This document shows, one piece after another, positions 50,951-60,973 of a stretch of DNA of 64,000 nt (positions within the stretch are counted from its first letter, which is position 1; every line of letters starts with the position of its first letter). The translations under genes and the position numbers were made by a program. The DNA comes from Lachnospiraceae bacterium UBA3804 (GTDB lineage Bacteria > Bacillota > Clostridia > Lachnospirales > Lachnospiraceae): positions 67,955 through 131,954 of the forward strand of contig DFEK01000003.1 of assembly GCA_002368665.1 (NCBI GenBank), written 5' to 3'. The notes below the pieces were generated by a model that ran no database searches, was not told the origin of the DNA, and saw only the letters and a program-made list of their open reading frames with translations.

Positions 50951-51871
50951 TTAACCCCTTAGTTTCTCTGCAAATTCCTGTATTTTGCGAAGTCTGTGAT
51001 TCACACCCGACTTCCCGACAGGCGGTGATAAGAATTCCCCCAATTCTTTCAACGTTGCATCGGTATGTTCCAGGCGAACATAGGCCATTTCCTGCAGCGA
51101 ATCCGGCAATTTGTCCAACCCGACGGTTTCGGCAATGAACTGAATGTCCTCCACCTGTGCGTTGGCGGCATTAACACTTTTTAACAGATTCGCCGTCTCA
51201 CAATTGACTCTCCGGTTCGTCTCCCCCGCAATCTCATGCAGAATTCTGTAATTCTCCAGATTCATCATGGATACATGCGCTTCGCAGACATTCAAAAACT
51301 CCACGATGGCCGAACCTTCTTTGATATACACCACCCGGTATTTCTTTCGGGTTACGATTTTGGCCGAAATATCGAAATCTTTCAGCACTTCCTCGATCTG
51401 CCGGGCAAACGAATCGCTTGCGCAGACAAATTCCAGATGATACCCTTTGGCGGGATCCGATAACGAACCGTTGCAGAAAAAACAACTGCGAAGGAACGCT
51501 CTTCTGCAGCATTGTGTTTTCAGCAAAACGCCGGAAATATGGCCTGTGTCCAACCAGTTTCCGGTAGACGGATCCAGCATTTTCACCGCCGAACAGATTT
51601 CTTCGGACAGTTTGGCATCCGGAATCTCCAGGTGATATGTGCGGTCAATTTTTTGCAGACCAACACTTATATTAAATGTTTTTTCTATCAATGTAAAGCA
51701 TTTTCTGGCAATCATCTCCTGCTCACAGGAAATCACAAGGTGATTCCCGTCCTGATTAGGAAGGAGTTTTCCAAAGTGATACAGGATTACCGACAGTTCG
51801 GCGATCCTGCAGTGTCGCGCTTTCGGAATGTTCTTGCCCAGCTCTTCTTTCACTTCCCGGGAAAAAGTCAT
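50951..51871 (-). CDS. whiA: DNA-binding regulator WhiA
   Basis: A 306-residue protein with an N-terminal LAGLIDADG-like region (FSREVKEELGKN at the start, RRAFLRSCFFCNGSLSDPAKGYHLEF near 120), and a C-terminal helix-turn-helix (L-K-E-L-G-E-F-L-S-P-P-V-G-K-S-G-V-N-H-R). WhiA controls sporulation and division in actinobacteria and affects division and metabolism in Bacillus. All hallmarks are present. GGAG precedes ATG 51871. Order rapZ-whiA-crh follows B. subtilis yvcJ-yvcK-whiA-crh except that yvcK is missing. Confidence 0.95.
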   Translation of the reverse strand: MTFSREVKEELGKNIPKARHCRIAELSVILYHFGKLLPNQDGNHLVISCEQEMIARKCFTLIEKTFNISVGLQKIDRTYHLEIPDAKLSEEICSAVKMLDPSTGNWLDTGHISGVLLKTQCCRRAFLRSCFFCNGSLSDPAKGYHLEFVCASDSFARQIEEVLKDFDISAKIVTRKKYRVVYIKEGSAIVEFLNVCEAHVSMMNLENYRILHEIAGETNRRVNCETANLLKSVNAANAQVEDIQFIAETVGLDKLPDSLQEMAYVRLEHTDATLKELGEFLSPPVGKSGVNHRLRKIQEFAEKLRG

Positions 51872-51883
51872 GCTTTGTCTCCA

Positions 51884-52741
51884 CTAGTTTTTTAAATCCC
51901 TGTGTTCGAGCGTTAATCCGAAGGAGCCCTGGCCTTCTAACGACTCATACAGTTCGTTGGCCAAAGTCACACTCCTGTGCTTTCCGCCCGTACATCCGAT
52001 TCCGATCACCAGCTGGTTTTTGCCTTCTTTGACATAATTCGGTATCAGGAAAAGAAGCATGTCCGTCAGCATTTTCAGGAATTTTCTGCTTTCCTCGAAG
52101 GACATGACATAGTCCCTTACCTCTTTATCGTTTCCGGTCTTGTTCTTTAATTCCTCAATATAATACGGGTTCGGAAGAAAACGGACATCAAATACCAGAT
52201 CCACATCCGCCGGCAGTCCGTGTTTGAATCCAAAGGATTCGATGCTGACCATAAGGGAGTTGTAATTCTCGTTTTTGACAAAGATATTCTCCAGTTCCAC
52301 CTTCAGTTCCCTGGTTAACAGTTTGGAGGTGTCAATCACGTAATCCGCATCGGATTTGATCTTTTTTAAGATTTTACGTTCCTTTTTGATTCCGTCTATG
52401 ACTCTGCCTTCCGGCGCGAGCGGATGCATCCTTCTGGACTCTTTATAGCGCTTCTGCAGTGTTTCGTCCGAGGAATCCATGAATAAAATCTCATACGGAA
52501 AATTCTTCTTTTTTAATTCATCCAGTGCTTCCTGCACTTCGTCAAAAGACTGGTCCGCACGAACATCGATTCCCAAAACGACCTTGGTAATCTCACGGTT
52601 GGGTTCCAGAATGAGTTCCACGAATTTACTGATCAGCGGAACGGGAAGATTGTCCACACAGTAATAGCCGAGGTCCTCCAGCATCTTCTGCGCCGTCAGT
52701 TTGCCGGCTCCGCTCATTCCCGTAACAATTACGAATCGCAT
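51884..52741 (-). CDS. rapZ: RapZ/YvcJ P-loop nucleotide-binding protein
   Basis: A 285-residue protein of the RapZ family. Residues near 8-16 read GMSGAGKLT; the family usually has Ser or Thr straight after the Lys of Walker A, while here it is Leu followed by Thr. The rest is canonical: DLGYYCVDNLPVPL, GIDVRAD, FMDSSDETLQKRYKESRRMHPLA, and the C-terminal GIGCTGGKHRSV. E. coli RapZ adapts small-RNA decay to amino-sugar supply; Bacillus YvcJ binds and hydrolyses nucleotides and is linked to competence. ATG 52741 has GGGGGA upstream and lies one base past the murB stop. Confidence 0.92.
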   Translation of the reverse strand: MRFVIVTGMSGAGKLTAQKMLEDLGYYCVDNLPVPLISKFVELILEPNREITKVVLGIDVRADQSFDEVQEALDELKKKNFPYEILFMDSSDETLQKRYKESRRMHPLAPEGRVIDGIKKERKILKKIKSDADYVIDTSKLLTRELKVELENIFVKNENYNSLMVSIESFGFKHGLPADVDLVFDVRFLPNPYYIEELKNKTGNDKEVRDYVMSFEESRKFLKMLTDMLLFLIPNYVKEGKNQLVIGIGCTGGKHRSVTLANELYESLEGQGSFGLTLEHRDLKN

Positions 52742-52742
52742 T

Positions 52743-53651
52743 TTAATCCCCCACAAATATCACTTCCGGTTCGAGCAAAACTCCGAACTGCTCATACACC
52801 GTTTTTCTTACCAGTTCGATTAAATCCTGTACATCTTTGGCCGTGGCATTGTCCTCGTTAATGATGAATCCGCAATGCTTTTCGCTGACCATCGCTCCGC
52901 CGATTTTTCTGCCCCGAAGGCCTGCCTCCTCGATGAGTTTTCCGGCAAAAAAGCCTTCCGGACGTTTAAACGTGCTTCCGGCGCTCGGATACTCAAGCGG
53001 CTGTTTTTCCCTTCTTTTGGCGGCCAGTTCCAGCATGGTCTGTCGGATTGCGTTTTCGTCGCCCTTCATCAGTTGAATGCCGCAGGCAAGTACAATGTAC
53101 GGCAGCTCTTTTAAAATCGAAGTCCGATACCCGAACTCCATATGGGCACCGAGGATCGTCTTAATATTTCCGTCCGGTTCCAAAACCCTGACCCAACCGA
53201 CAACCTGTGACATGTCTCCGCCGTAAGCGCCCGCATTCATTCGGATGGCACCGCCGACGGAACCGGGTATGCCCGCCGCAAACTCCAGGCCGGTAAGGCC
53301 TTTCTGAAGTGCATAACTTGCAACCGCGGAAAGTGTTGCTCCCGCCTCGGCGATAATCATTTCATCCTTCATCGTGATGTCGCACATCCTTTCCCCAAAG
53401 GTGGCCACCACACCGGAAATGCCTTTATCGCTGACTAAAACATTGCTTCCCTTTCCCAGGAAAAGGAACGGGATTTCCTCCCTGCTGCAGAAAGCCCTTA
53501 AGTCCGACAGTTCCTCGATGCTTTGCACACGTACAAACGCCTCGGCCTCTCCGCCGATTCGGAATGTGGTATGTTTGTCCATCGGCTCGGCAAAATGAAG
53601 CTCGGACCCTTCCATTAAAGCTGTCAATTTCTCAATCTGGTCAGATGTCAT
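52743..53651 (-). CDS. murB: UDP-N-acetylenolpyruvoylglucosamine reductase (MurB)
   Basis: A 302-residue FAD enzyme that reduces the enolpyruvyl group to form UDP-MurNAc. Visible are HTTFRIGGEAEAFV, FLGKGSNVLVSD, AAGIPGSVGGAIRMNAGAYG and the catalytic YPSAGSTFKRPEG. The short type II form of Gram-positives fits the length. ATG 53651 has an AAGGG site; a TTG six codons earlier is less likely. It stands between the ROK kinase and rapZ, and works after MurA, encoded at 45663. Confidence 0.96.
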   Translation of the reverse strand: MTSDQIEKLTALMEGSELHFAEPMDKHTTFRIGGEAEAFVRVQSIEELSDLRAFCSREEIPFLFLGKGSNVLVSDKGISGVVATFGERMCDITMKDEMIIAEAGATLSAVASYALQKGLTGLEFAAGIPGSVGGAIRMNAGAYGGDMSQVVGWVRVLEPDGNIKTILGAHMEFGYRTSILKELPYIVLACGIQLMKGDENAIRQTMLELAAKRREKQPLEYPSAGSTFKRPEGFFAGKLIEEAGLRGRKIGGAMVSEKHCGFIINEDNATAKDVQDLIELVRKTVYEQFGVLLEPEVIFVGD

Positions 53652-53661
53652 ATGCTTTCCC

Positions 53662-54597
53662 TTATCCAACTATCAGTTTGGCTGCTCCGTAAATACCCGC
53701 ATCATTTCCGAGGGTTGCCAGACGGAATTTCACGTTTCTGGTACCGTGGAACGAATACTTCATGTAGTTTTTCTCAATATAGTCAAATAAAACTTCGCCG
53801 GCCTTGCTGACACCGCCGCCGATGACAAATGCCTCCGGATTGACTACGGCACCGACTGCAGCCAGGCCTTTTCCGAGATACATACCGAAGATCTCGGCAA
53901 CCTCGATTGCCAGTTCATCGCCTGCTTTTACCGCATCAAACACGGTCTTTGCGCTGACTTCACCGTCACGCAGAACGCTGGGTTTATTATCCTGAGCAAG
54001 GCGCTCGTTTGCCAGTCTGGTAATACCGGTAGCGGAAGTATACTGCTCCAAGCATCCGCAATTTCCGCATCCGCAGCTGATGGTTTCATTATCTTCCACG
54101 TGGATGTGACCGATTTCTCCGCCTGCTCCGGTGGATCCCGCAACCAGCTTTCCTTCAATAATAACTCCGCCGCCGACGCCGGTTCCGAGGGTTACGGCAA
54201 CGATACTGTTATATCCCTGGCCGCCGCCCTTCCACATTTCACCCAATGCCGCAACATTGGCATCGTTTCCGGTTTTGACGGGTAAGGAAGTCAGTTTACC
54301 CAGGGTTTCGCTTACATTGAAAACGCCCCAGCCGAGATTTGCTGCCTTATAGATGGTTCCCTTGGAATCCACGGGTCCGGGAACACCGATACCGATTCCC
54401 AAAACATCGTCTTTTGCAATGCTCTTTTCCTGCATTTTGGCTAAGATACTTTCTGCGATATCGGGTAAAATCTTCTCGCCGCCGTTCTCCTTGCGGGTAA
54501 CAATTTCCCATTTCTCCAAAACATTTCCGTCCACATCGAAAAGACCCATTTTAACCGTGGTTCCTCCGAGATCAACCGCAAATACATATTTCGACAT
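53662..54597 (-). CDS. glcK: ROK family glucokinase
   Basis: A 311-residue sugar kinase of the ROK family: FAVDLGGTTVKMGLFD at the start, GIGVPGPVD, NDANVAALGEMWKG, TLGTGVGGG, and the zinc-binding SCGCGNCGCLEQYTS (C-x-C-x4-C pattern). It should phosphorylate glucose with ATP, feeding glycolysis and UDP-sugar synthesis; related amino sugars are possible. It lies 21 bases after hprK, linking sugar uptake and catabolite control. Confidence 0.93.
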   Translation of the reverse strand: MSKYVFAVDLGGTTVKMGLFDVDGNVLEKWEIVTRKENGGEKILPDIAESILAKMQEKSIAKDDVLGIGIGVPGPVDSKGTIYKAANLGWGVFNVSETLGKLTSLPVKTGNDANVAALGEMWKGGGQGYNSIVAVTLGTGVGGGVIIEGKLVAGSTGAGGEIGHIHVEDNETISCGCGNCGCLEQYTSATGITRLANERLAQDNKPSVLRDGEVSAKTVFDAVKAGDELAIEVAEIFGMYLGKGLAAVGAVVNPEAFVIGGGVSKAGEVLFDYIEKNYMKYSFHGTRNVKFRLATLGNDAGIYGAAKLIVG

Positions 54598-54618
54598 TTT
54601 CTGTTTCCTCCGATCCTT

Positions 54619-55560
54619 CTATTCTTCGTCTTCTTCACGTTTCTGTCTTAAGGAATTCTGTACACGCTTATACAGTTCCTGGGCCGCATTGTAACCCATC
54701 TTCTTCTGTCTGTGGTTAACCGCTGCGGTTTCGCAGACAACGGCCAGGTTTCGGCCGGGTCTGACGGGAATATTGTGGCAGACAACCTTATTTCCGAGAT
54801 ACTCCGTATACTGCTCTTCGAGTCCGAGACGGTCGTATTCGGTATCTTTGTTCCAATCCGCGAGTTTGATCACCAGGTCGATATTCTGTGTTTCCTTGAC
54901 GGAAGATACACCGAACAGGGTTTTCACATCGACGATTCCGATACCGCGAAGTTCGATCAGATGCTTCGTGGTTTCCGGTGCGGTTCCGATCAGGGTATCT
55001 TCGCTGACCTTTCTGATCTCCACGACATCGTCGGTAACCAGACGGTGTCCTCTTTTGATCAGTTCCAGTGCGGCCTCCGATTTACCGATTCCGCTTTCAC
55101 CGGTGATCAGTACACCTTCACCGTAAATGTCGACCAGAACACCGTGGATGGAAATGCAGGGTGCCAGTTTTACATTTAACCAGCGAATGGTTTCCGCCAT
55201 GAATACGGATGTGGTATTCTTCGTTTTAAATAACGGAACACCGTTTTCGATCGCTTTCTTTTTGAACAATTCATCCGGCTCGAGATCCCTGCAGAAAACA
55301 ATACAGGGGATCGGATAACTCAGTAATTTCGTATAGATTTCTTCTTTTCTTTCCGGTGAAAGGGACTCCATGTAACGGTATTCCACGAAGCCGATGATCT
55401 GCAGACGTGTTGCTTCATAGTTCTCAAAAAATCCTGCCATCTGCAGCGCCGGACGGTTAATATCCGGCTGTTTGATCTTTATTTTGTCAATGGGAACCTC
55501 CGGTGTGATCGGTTCCAGTTTGGCCTTTTCCACAATTCTTTGTAAGCTGATGCTTGGCAT
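54619..55560 (-). CDS. hprK: HPr kinase/phosphorylase (HprK)
   Basis: A 313-residue bifunctional enzyme that phosphorylates HPr and Crh on the regulatory serine and reverses it. Walker A is GESGIGKSEAALELIKRGH near residue 150, followed by LRGIGIVDVKTLFGVSSVKETQNIDLVI, the HprK signature, and ETAAVNHRQKKMG at the C-terminus. A GGGAGGG site precedes ATG 55560. The substrate Crh is in the same gene run (50623). Confidence 0.97.
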   Translation of the reverse strand: MPSISLQRIVEKAKLEPITPEVPIDKIKIKQPDINRPALQMAGFFENYEATRLQIIGFVEYRYMESLSPERKEEIYTKLLSYPIPCIVFCRDLEPDELFKKKAIENGVPLFKTKNTTSVFMAETIRWLNVKLAPCISIHGVLVDIYGEGVLITGESGIGKSEAALELIKRGHRLVTDDVVEIRKVSEDTLIGTAPETTKHLIELRGIGIVDVKTLFGVSSVKETQNIDLVIKLADWNKDTEYDRLGLEEQYTEYLGNKVVCHNIPVRPGRNLAVVCETAAVNHRQKKMGYNAAQELYKRVQNSLRQKREEDEE

Positions 55561-55596
55561 GTTTTCGCCCTCCCTTGTTTTTTTACCCCATATAAA

Positions 55597-56160
55597 CTAC
55601 TGTCTGTTGTAATAATCAATCCCCGCACTCGGATTGAAATAGGTGCGGATATAACCGTCGGAGCTGACTACCACGAATTCATTGGTTGCCTCCACATAAT
55701 AAATATCGTCGCCGTCTTCCTTCTCCGTTTTATGCAATGCATCGGGATTTACTACAACCGCATTTGCCGCCGCGAGATAACTCTCCGCATCGGCAAACCC
55801 CATTTCTATCCCATGTTTCTCGTAGTGTTCATCCAGATATTTTTTTTTTCGAAACTGCAGGTTTTTGCTTTCCGGCTGTTCCGTGGGCTGATCGGCAACG
55901 ATTTTTTCTTCGGACGTGGGAGCAATCGTTTCCGAAGAAGGATTCTCTCCCACCTCGTCGAGAATATCTTCTAAGTCCTGTTCCACTTCACGGTCATTGC
56001 TTTTGGCTCCGGAAATCTGCTCCTGGTATTTCTGTTCCTGGCGAATGGCATTTTCATAATGATCGCCTTCCACCTGGGTACATCCGCCGAGAAACATTGC
56101 TCCGACAAGCATAAATGCCGGCAAAAGAAATCTGCATTTTCCTTTCAACGTATTCTTCAT
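55597..56160 (-). CDS. Predicted lipoprotein, unknown function
   Basis: A 187-residue protein with a basic signal segment and lipobox MFLGGC (Cys27), so it should be lipid-anchored on the outer face of the membrane. Residues 30-110 are acidic and low complexity. A folded-looking C-terminal domain follows (about 115-187): EMGFADAESYLAAANAVVVNP, then Y-Y-V-E-A-T-N-E-F-V-V-V-S-S-D-G-Y-I-R-T-Y-F-N-P. No family is recognised. ATG 56160 has GGGAGG seven bases upstream. It lies between hprK and the CPCC gene. Confidence 0.75.
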   Translation of the reverse strand: MKNTLKGKCRFLLPAFMLVGAMFLGGCTQVEGDHYENAIRQEQKYQEQISGAKSNDREVEQDLEDILDEVGENPSSETIAPTSEEKIVADQPTEQPESKNLQFRKKKYLDEHYEKHGIEMGFADAESYLAAANAVVVNPDALHKTEKEDGDDIYYVEATNEFVVVSSDGYIRTYFNPSAGIDYYNRQ

Positions 56161-56171
56161 CTGTATCCTCC

Positions 56172-56786
56172 CTATTGATAACCGCCCCATCCGGCGTGTT
56201 TGCTTCTGAAACGGGCTGCTGCTTCATTCAGGCACTCTTTATTTGCTCCGCCCTTAAAAGTCGGGTCGAGATTCTGTACTTTATCATTTTCCCATCCGCA
56301 AACCGGACAGATCTCGTAACTGCCGTTGCGTTCAAAGAAGGAACTGCGGCAGCACGGACAGGGGAAGTATCTTCCCTGTATGGTACGGTCAAAGTAACTC
56401 TTGGTCATCAGTTTGGCATTGAAAATATTCCGGTAAGCATTTCTTATATTCACGTCGAAATAGCGGTCCACAACCTGATTGTCCATCTCAATGTCAACCT
56501 GCTTGAATTTCTCATCAAAAGGAAGATCCCATCCGCCCGTATTTGCGTCAAATCCGAGTACCTGTGCGAAATTCAGATAATCCTCTTTCAAATTTTCCAA
56601 AAGGGCATTGCTCTTTTCCAGGAAACCATATTTGCTTATTCCGGCGGCTCTGCCTTTTTCACCGTCATTTTGCAGATCGATGCCCGCTTTCTGGCATGCG
56701 CTCTCCAGCTGGTATAAAACCTCCTCGAACTCGCCCATCAGATGATTTCCGAATGTTCTGATCCATTCCAAATTCTTTGTTTCCAT
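56172..56786 (-). CDS. CPCC family cysteine-rich protein
   Basis: A 204-residue protein. The C-terminal half (about 130-204) contains FPCPCCRSSFFERNGSYEICPVCGWENDKVQ followed by GGANKECLNEA, the CPCC cysteine-rich family motif, four cysteine pairs likely binding zinc. The N-terminal 125 residues form a helical domain I do not recognise. No signal peptide. It follows uvrC by 11 bases. Function of the family is unknown. ATG 56786 is supported by length and position. Confidence 0.8.
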   Translation of the reverse strand: METKNLEWIRTFGNHLMGEFEEVLYQLESACQKAGIDLQNDGEKGRAAGISKYGFLEKSNALLENLKEDYLNFAQVLGFDANTGGWDLPFDEKFKQVDIEMDNQVVDRYFDVNIRNAYRNIFNAKLMTKSYFDRTIQGRYFPCPCCRSSFFERNGSYEICPVCGWENDKVQNLDPTFKGGANKECLNEAAARFRSKHAGWGGYQ

Positions 56787-56797
56787 TTGTTTCTCCG

Positions 56798-58681
56798 TTA
56801 CTGTTGATTCTCGTTTTGATGTAAAAATTGATAAATTCCGTCCGCCACATTCTGCGGGATTTCAGCGCGTTCGCCAATCGTTTGGGCATCCGCTTCTTTC
56901 AGCTCCTCGATGGAGGAAAAAGCCTTCATTAACGCCCTTCTTCGGCTCGGTCCGACACCCGGAATTTCATCGAGTACGGAATGAACCTGCGCTTTGGTAC
57001 GAAGGGATCGTTGATACTCAATGGCAAAACGGTGAGCCTCGTCCTGCACCCTGGTGATCAGTTTGAAGCCTTCGGAATGCGTATCGATCGGCAGTTCCAC
57101 ATTACGGAAATAGATTCCTCTGGTCCTGTGGTGGTCATCCTTTACCATACCGCAGACCGGCAGGCGTATTCCGAGTTCCGAAAGTACCTCCTCGGCAATG
57201 TTTACCTGGCCTCTTCCGCCGTCCATCAAAAGCAGATCGGGGAATTTAACAAAACTGTCTTCCTTACTATTTTCTCCGTTTTTGTCGGAAAGTGCAAGAC
57301 CATGTTCAAAACGTCTGGTCAAAGCCTCTCTCATGCAGGCGTAATCGTCCGGTCCGGTAACGGTTTTCATCTTAAATTTGCGATAATCGCTCTTCTTGGG
57401 CTTTCCGTTTTCAAAGACTACCATGCTGGCAACGTTCGCAAATCCGGAGGTGTTGGAAATGTCGAACGCCTCCATGCGTACGATGTTGGGAAGGCCCAGC
57501 AGTTCCTCGATCTGGTGCACCGCGCCGATGGTTTTGGCCTCTTCCCTCTTGATCTTCTCCGCATCCTGCGCCAAAACGAGCGCGGCATTTTTCGAGGCAA
57601 GTTCCAAAAGCTTCTCTTTCTGCCCTTTCTTCGGCGTAAGCAGGGAAACCTTGCGCCCTCTTTTTTTACCGAGCCATTCCTCGATGACGTCTTTTTCCTC
57701 AATTTCTTCCGTAAGGAAAACTTCCGAAGGAACATATGGTGTTCCCGCATAAAACTGCTTTACGAACGATGCAAGCAGTTCTTTTTGCGTATCCTCCGCA
57801 ACATCTTTTAAAAGGAAATGCTCTCTTCCGATCAGTTTCCCCTGACGGATGAAAAAGACCTGCACAACGGCGTCTTTATCATTTCTGGCAAGACCGATAT
57901 AATCCTTGTCCTCGCCTTCATAGTCCGTAATTTTCTGCTTCTGCGCAACACTTTTTACACTGTAGTACAGTTCCCGAATCCGTGCTGCTTCTTCAAAATC
58001 CAGCCTCTCGCTGGCATCATTCATCTGTGTTTCCAGCGAATTCAGGATTTCTTTATAATTCCCGTTTAGAAAATCCAGCGCCTTGTTTACGTTTTCCCTG
58101 TACTCTTCGACGGATATGTTCCCCTTACAGGGTGCCATGCACTGTCCGATATGATAATTCAAACAGGGACGCGACTCTTTTTTTGATTCCTCGCCGGATG
58201 CACTGATCTGCCGGTTGCAGGTTCGTAACCGGTAGAGTTTATTCATTAAATCGATTGTTTCTTTTACCGACTGAGCGGATGTGTAGGGCCCGAAATACCT
58301 GCTTTTATCCTTTTTCATCTGCCGGCAAAACAAAATCCTCGGGTAATCCTCTCCCATCGTGACTTTGATGTAAGGATAGGTCTTATCGTCTTTTAAAAGG
58401 GTATTGTACTTCGGCGAATTTTCCTTGATCAGGTTATTTTCCAGTACCAAAGCCTCTAGTTCGGAATCGGTCACGATATACTCAAAATGATCGATCAAGG
58501 AGATCATCTTGTTGATTTTGGCCGTATGAGGAACCCCTGCGCGAAAATAAGACCGCACTCTGTTTTTCAAGCTTACGGCCTTACCCACATAGATGATGGT
58601 GTCCTTCGCATCATGCATGATATAAACTCCGGGGCTTCCCGGAAGTTTTTTCAATTCTTCCTCAATATTGAAATCGCTCAC
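56798..58681 (-). CDS. uvrC: Excinuclease ABC subunit C (UvrC)
   Basis: A 627-residue nuclease that makes both incisions in nucleotide excision repair. Domains in order are GIY-YIG ([20 protein letters not shown]), a Cys-rich region ([17 protein letters not shown]), UVR (about 200-235), the RNase H-like nuclease ([34 protein letters not shown]) and helix-hairpin-helix ([16 protein letters not shown]). The start is GTG at 58681, six bases after ftsH. It is not next to uvrA/uvrB. Confidence 0.97.
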   Translation of the reverse strand: MSDFNIEEELKKLPGSPGVYIMHDAKDTIIYVGKAVSLKNRVRSYFRAGVPHTAKINKMISLIDHFEYIVTDSELEALVLENNLIKENSPKYNTLLKDDKTYPYIKVTMGEDYPRILFCRQMKKDKSRYFGPYTSAQSVKETIDLMNKLYRLRTCNRQISASGEESKKESRPCLNYHIGQCMAPCKGNISVEEYRENVNKALDFLNGNYKEILNSLETQMNDASERLDFEEAARIRELYYSVKSVAQKQKITDYEGEDKDYIGLARNDKDAVVQVFFIRQGKLIGREHFLLKDVAEDTQKELLASFVKQFYAGTPYVPSEVFLTEEIEEKDVIEEWLGKKRGRKVSLLTPKKGQKEKLLELASKNAALVLAQDAEKIKREEAKTIGAVHQIEELLGLPNIVRMEAFDISNTSGFANVASMVVFENGKPKKSDYRKFKMKTVTGPDDYACMREALTRRFEHGLALSDKNGENSKEDSFVKFPDLLLMDGGRGQVNIAEEVLSELGIRLPVCGMVKDDHHRTRGIYFRNVELPIDTHSEGFKLITRVQDEAHRFAIEYQRSLRTKAQVHSVLDEIPGVGPSRRRALMKAFSSIEELKEADAQTIGERAEIPQNVADGIYQFLHQNENQQ

Positions 58682-58687
58682 TTCGGA

Positions 58688-60973
58688 TTACTGAACCTCG
58701 TCGTTTTTTCCCTCCGAACGTTTCTCCAGAACATCCATAAATTCCCTATCTTCCGGACTTAAACTGTTTTCCGGCGCAGTCTCTTTCGTTGCAGGCTCTT
58801 CAACCTCAGGCTCCTTTGGCAAATCCGGCTCCCCGGCTACAGGCTCCTGTGCCGTTTCAGTCGCGGCGGTTGCCTTCTCGTTTGCCTCTTCCTGCTCGAC
58901 CACGTGGTTTAACTCATCCAGTTCTTCCCTGGTTAATCCGTACATGGTCTGCGTCTCTTCCGGTTCCGGCTCCGTTATCTCTTCTTCAACCTGCGGTTTG
59001 ACAAATACGGGCGCAGGTGCGGGAGCAGGTTTTTTTGCCTCTTCTTTTCTGCCGAACTGCATGGTGTTATCCTTCGGCGGAGGAAGAGGGATTCCTTTCT
59101 CCTTGCAGAAGATCTCCATAAATTCCCTGCCGGTGATGGTTTCTTTTTCAATCAGATGTGCCGCAAGTTTATCCATGACATCGCGGTTTTTCTTCAGCAT
59201 TTTATAAGCTTCTTTGTAGCATTCTTTCAGAATGGCCATGATTTCCTTGTCGATTTCCGCAGCGGTCTTGTCGGCGCAGTTCAGACTCATTCTGCCGTCC
59301 AGATAGCGGCTTTCCACGGTTTCAAACTGGACATTTCCGAAGCGTTCGCTCATTCCGTAATAAGCAACCATGCCTCTTGCAATGTTGGTAGCTTTCTCAA
59401 GGTCATTGCTTGCTCCGGTTGTGATGCTTCCGAAGACTAATTCTTCGGCTGCCCTTCCGCCGAGTAGGATTACGATTTCATCATGCAATTCTTCCTTGGA
59501 ATCAAGATAGGTTTCCTCTTCGGGAACCTGCATAACATATCCGAGCGCACCCATGGTTCTGGGTACGATGGTGATCTTCTGTACCGGCTCGGAATTCTTC
59601 TGCAGTGCCGTAATCATGGCATGACCGATTTCATGATAGGAAACAATTTTCTTTTCCTTTTCGGTTAAAATACGGTCCTTCTTTTCCTTACCGACCAAAA
59701 CGATTTCTACCGCATTTAACAAATCTTTCTGGCTTACAAACTGACGGTTTTCCTTCACGGCATTGATAGCCGCCTCATTGACCATGTTTGCGAGGTCGGA
59801 ACCCGTAGCACCGCTGGTTGCCAGGGCGATTTCTTCGAAATTCACGGATTCGTCCAGTTTCACATTTTTGGCATGTACTTTTAAAATTGCCACACGGCCT
59901 TTTAAGTCGGGTTTTTCCACAACAACTCTTCTGTCAAAACGGCCGGGGCGCAACAACGCCTTATCGAGAATTTCCGGGCGGTTGGTCGCAGCAAGGATAA
60001 TGATACCCTTCTTTCCGTCAAAACCGTCCATTTCGGCAAGGAGCTGGTTCAACGTCTGCTCACGCTCTTCGTTTCCGCCGCCGTACTTGGAGTCACGGCT
60101 TCGTCCGATAGCATCAATTTCGTCGATAAATACGATGCAGGGAGCCATTTTTTCGGCTTCCTTAAACAAATCCCTGACTCTGGATGCACCAACACCGACA
60201 TAAAGTTCCACGAAATCCGAACCGGTTAAGGAGAAAAACGGCACCTTTGCCTCTCCTGCACAGGCCTTGGCAAGTAAGGTTTTACCGGTTCCCGGAGGTC
60301 CGACTAAGAGAACACCTTTCGGAAGTCTTGCACCGATTTTGACGTATCTGTCAGGATTATGTAAGAAATCCACCACTTCTTTGATGGATTCGATGGCTTC
60401 ATCCACGCCCTGTACATCCTGGAAGGTTACGCCTGTTGATTTTTCAACATAAACCTTTGCCTTGCTTTTTCCGACATCCATAAACATTCCGCCGCCCTTG
60501 GACATACGACGGATCAGGAAAATACCGAACACAATGAACAGAACCGTCGGAAGCACATATACGAAAAGAATGTACCAGATCTGGGAAGAATTGCTCGGAA
60601 CCTGTCCGGAGACCTTGACTCCCGCATCCAATAATCTTGCGGTCAGCGTCTCATCCTCTTCCACCTTTCCGGTATAGTATGTTTTCTGATTTCCACCGTT
60701 CATCAGCCAATTGCCGACTGTTTCCGCACCGCTTGTTACGGGTGTAATGGTAATTCTTGTTTCCTCAATGACGACGGATTCCACTTTTTTCTCTTTGATC
60801 ATCTGAAGAAATTCCGTATAGGAAATCTCGGAATTTCCGGAGGATCCGAAGAGACGGAAAATCCAGGTAAACACAAAGAAGCCGATCAGGAGAAGGAATA
60901 ATAAGAAGAAAATTCCACCGCCCGGGCGTCTTTGATTATCGTTGTTTCTGTTGTTGTTGTTATTGTCACTCAT
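58688..60973 (-). CDS. ftsH: ATP-dependent zinc metalloprotease FtsH
   Basis: A 761-residue membrane AAA protease that removes damaged and regulatory proteins. An Asn-rich start ([10 protein letters not shown]) is followed by two membrane segments (about 19-40 and 128-150), the AAA domain with [13 protein letters not shown] and [10 protein letters not shown], and the HEIGHA zinc site. The C-terminal tail after about 620 is long and Glu/Pro/Ala-rich. Two ATGs, at 60979 and 60973, are possible; the ribosome site is weak and the start overlaps the stop of the upstream gene. Confidence 0.95.
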   Translation of the reverse strand: MSDNNNNNRNNDNQRRPGGGIFFLLFLLLIGFFVFTWIFRLFGSSGNSEISYTEFLQMIKEKKVESVVIEETRITITPVTSGAETVGNWLMNGGNQKTYYTGKVEEDETLTARLLDAGVKVSGQVPSNSSQIWYILFVYVLPTVLFIVFGIFLIRRMSKGGGMFMDVGKSKAKVYVEKSTGVTFQDVQGVDEAIESIKEVVDFLHNPDRYVKIGARLPKGVLLVGPPGTGKTLLAKACAGEAKVPFFSLTGSDFVELYVGVGASRVRDLFKEAEKMAPCIVFIDEIDAIGRSRDSKYGGGNEEREQTLNQLLAEMDGFDGKKGIIILAATNRPEILDKALLRPGRFDRRVVVEKPDLKGRVAILKVHAKNVKLDESVNFEEIALATSGATGSDLANMVNEAAINAVKENRQFVSQKDLLNAVEIVLVGKEKKDRILTEKEKKIVSYHEIGHAMITALQKNSEPVQKITIVPRTMGALGYVMQVPEEETYLDSKEELHDEIVILLGGRAAEELVFGSITTGASNDLEKATNIARGMVAYYGMSERFGNVQFETVESRYLDGRMSLNCADKTAAEIDKEIMAILKECYKEAYKMLKKNRDVMDKLAAHLIEKETITGREFMEIFCKEKGIPLPPPKDNTMQFGRKEEAKKPAPAPAPVFVKPQVEEEITEPEPEETQTMYGLTREELDELNHVVEQEEANEKATAATETAQEPVAGEPDLPKEPEVEEPATKETAPENSLSPEDREFMDVLEKRSEGKNDEVQ

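Noticed and set aside
50931..50960. Short tandem repeat of AACCCCTTTT after whiA
   Set aside because: Only two copies at the end of the whiA gene; no sign of function.
56981..57811. 276-codon open frame on the plus strand
   Set aside because: It is antisense to the conserved nuclease part of uvrC and its protein shows no family features.
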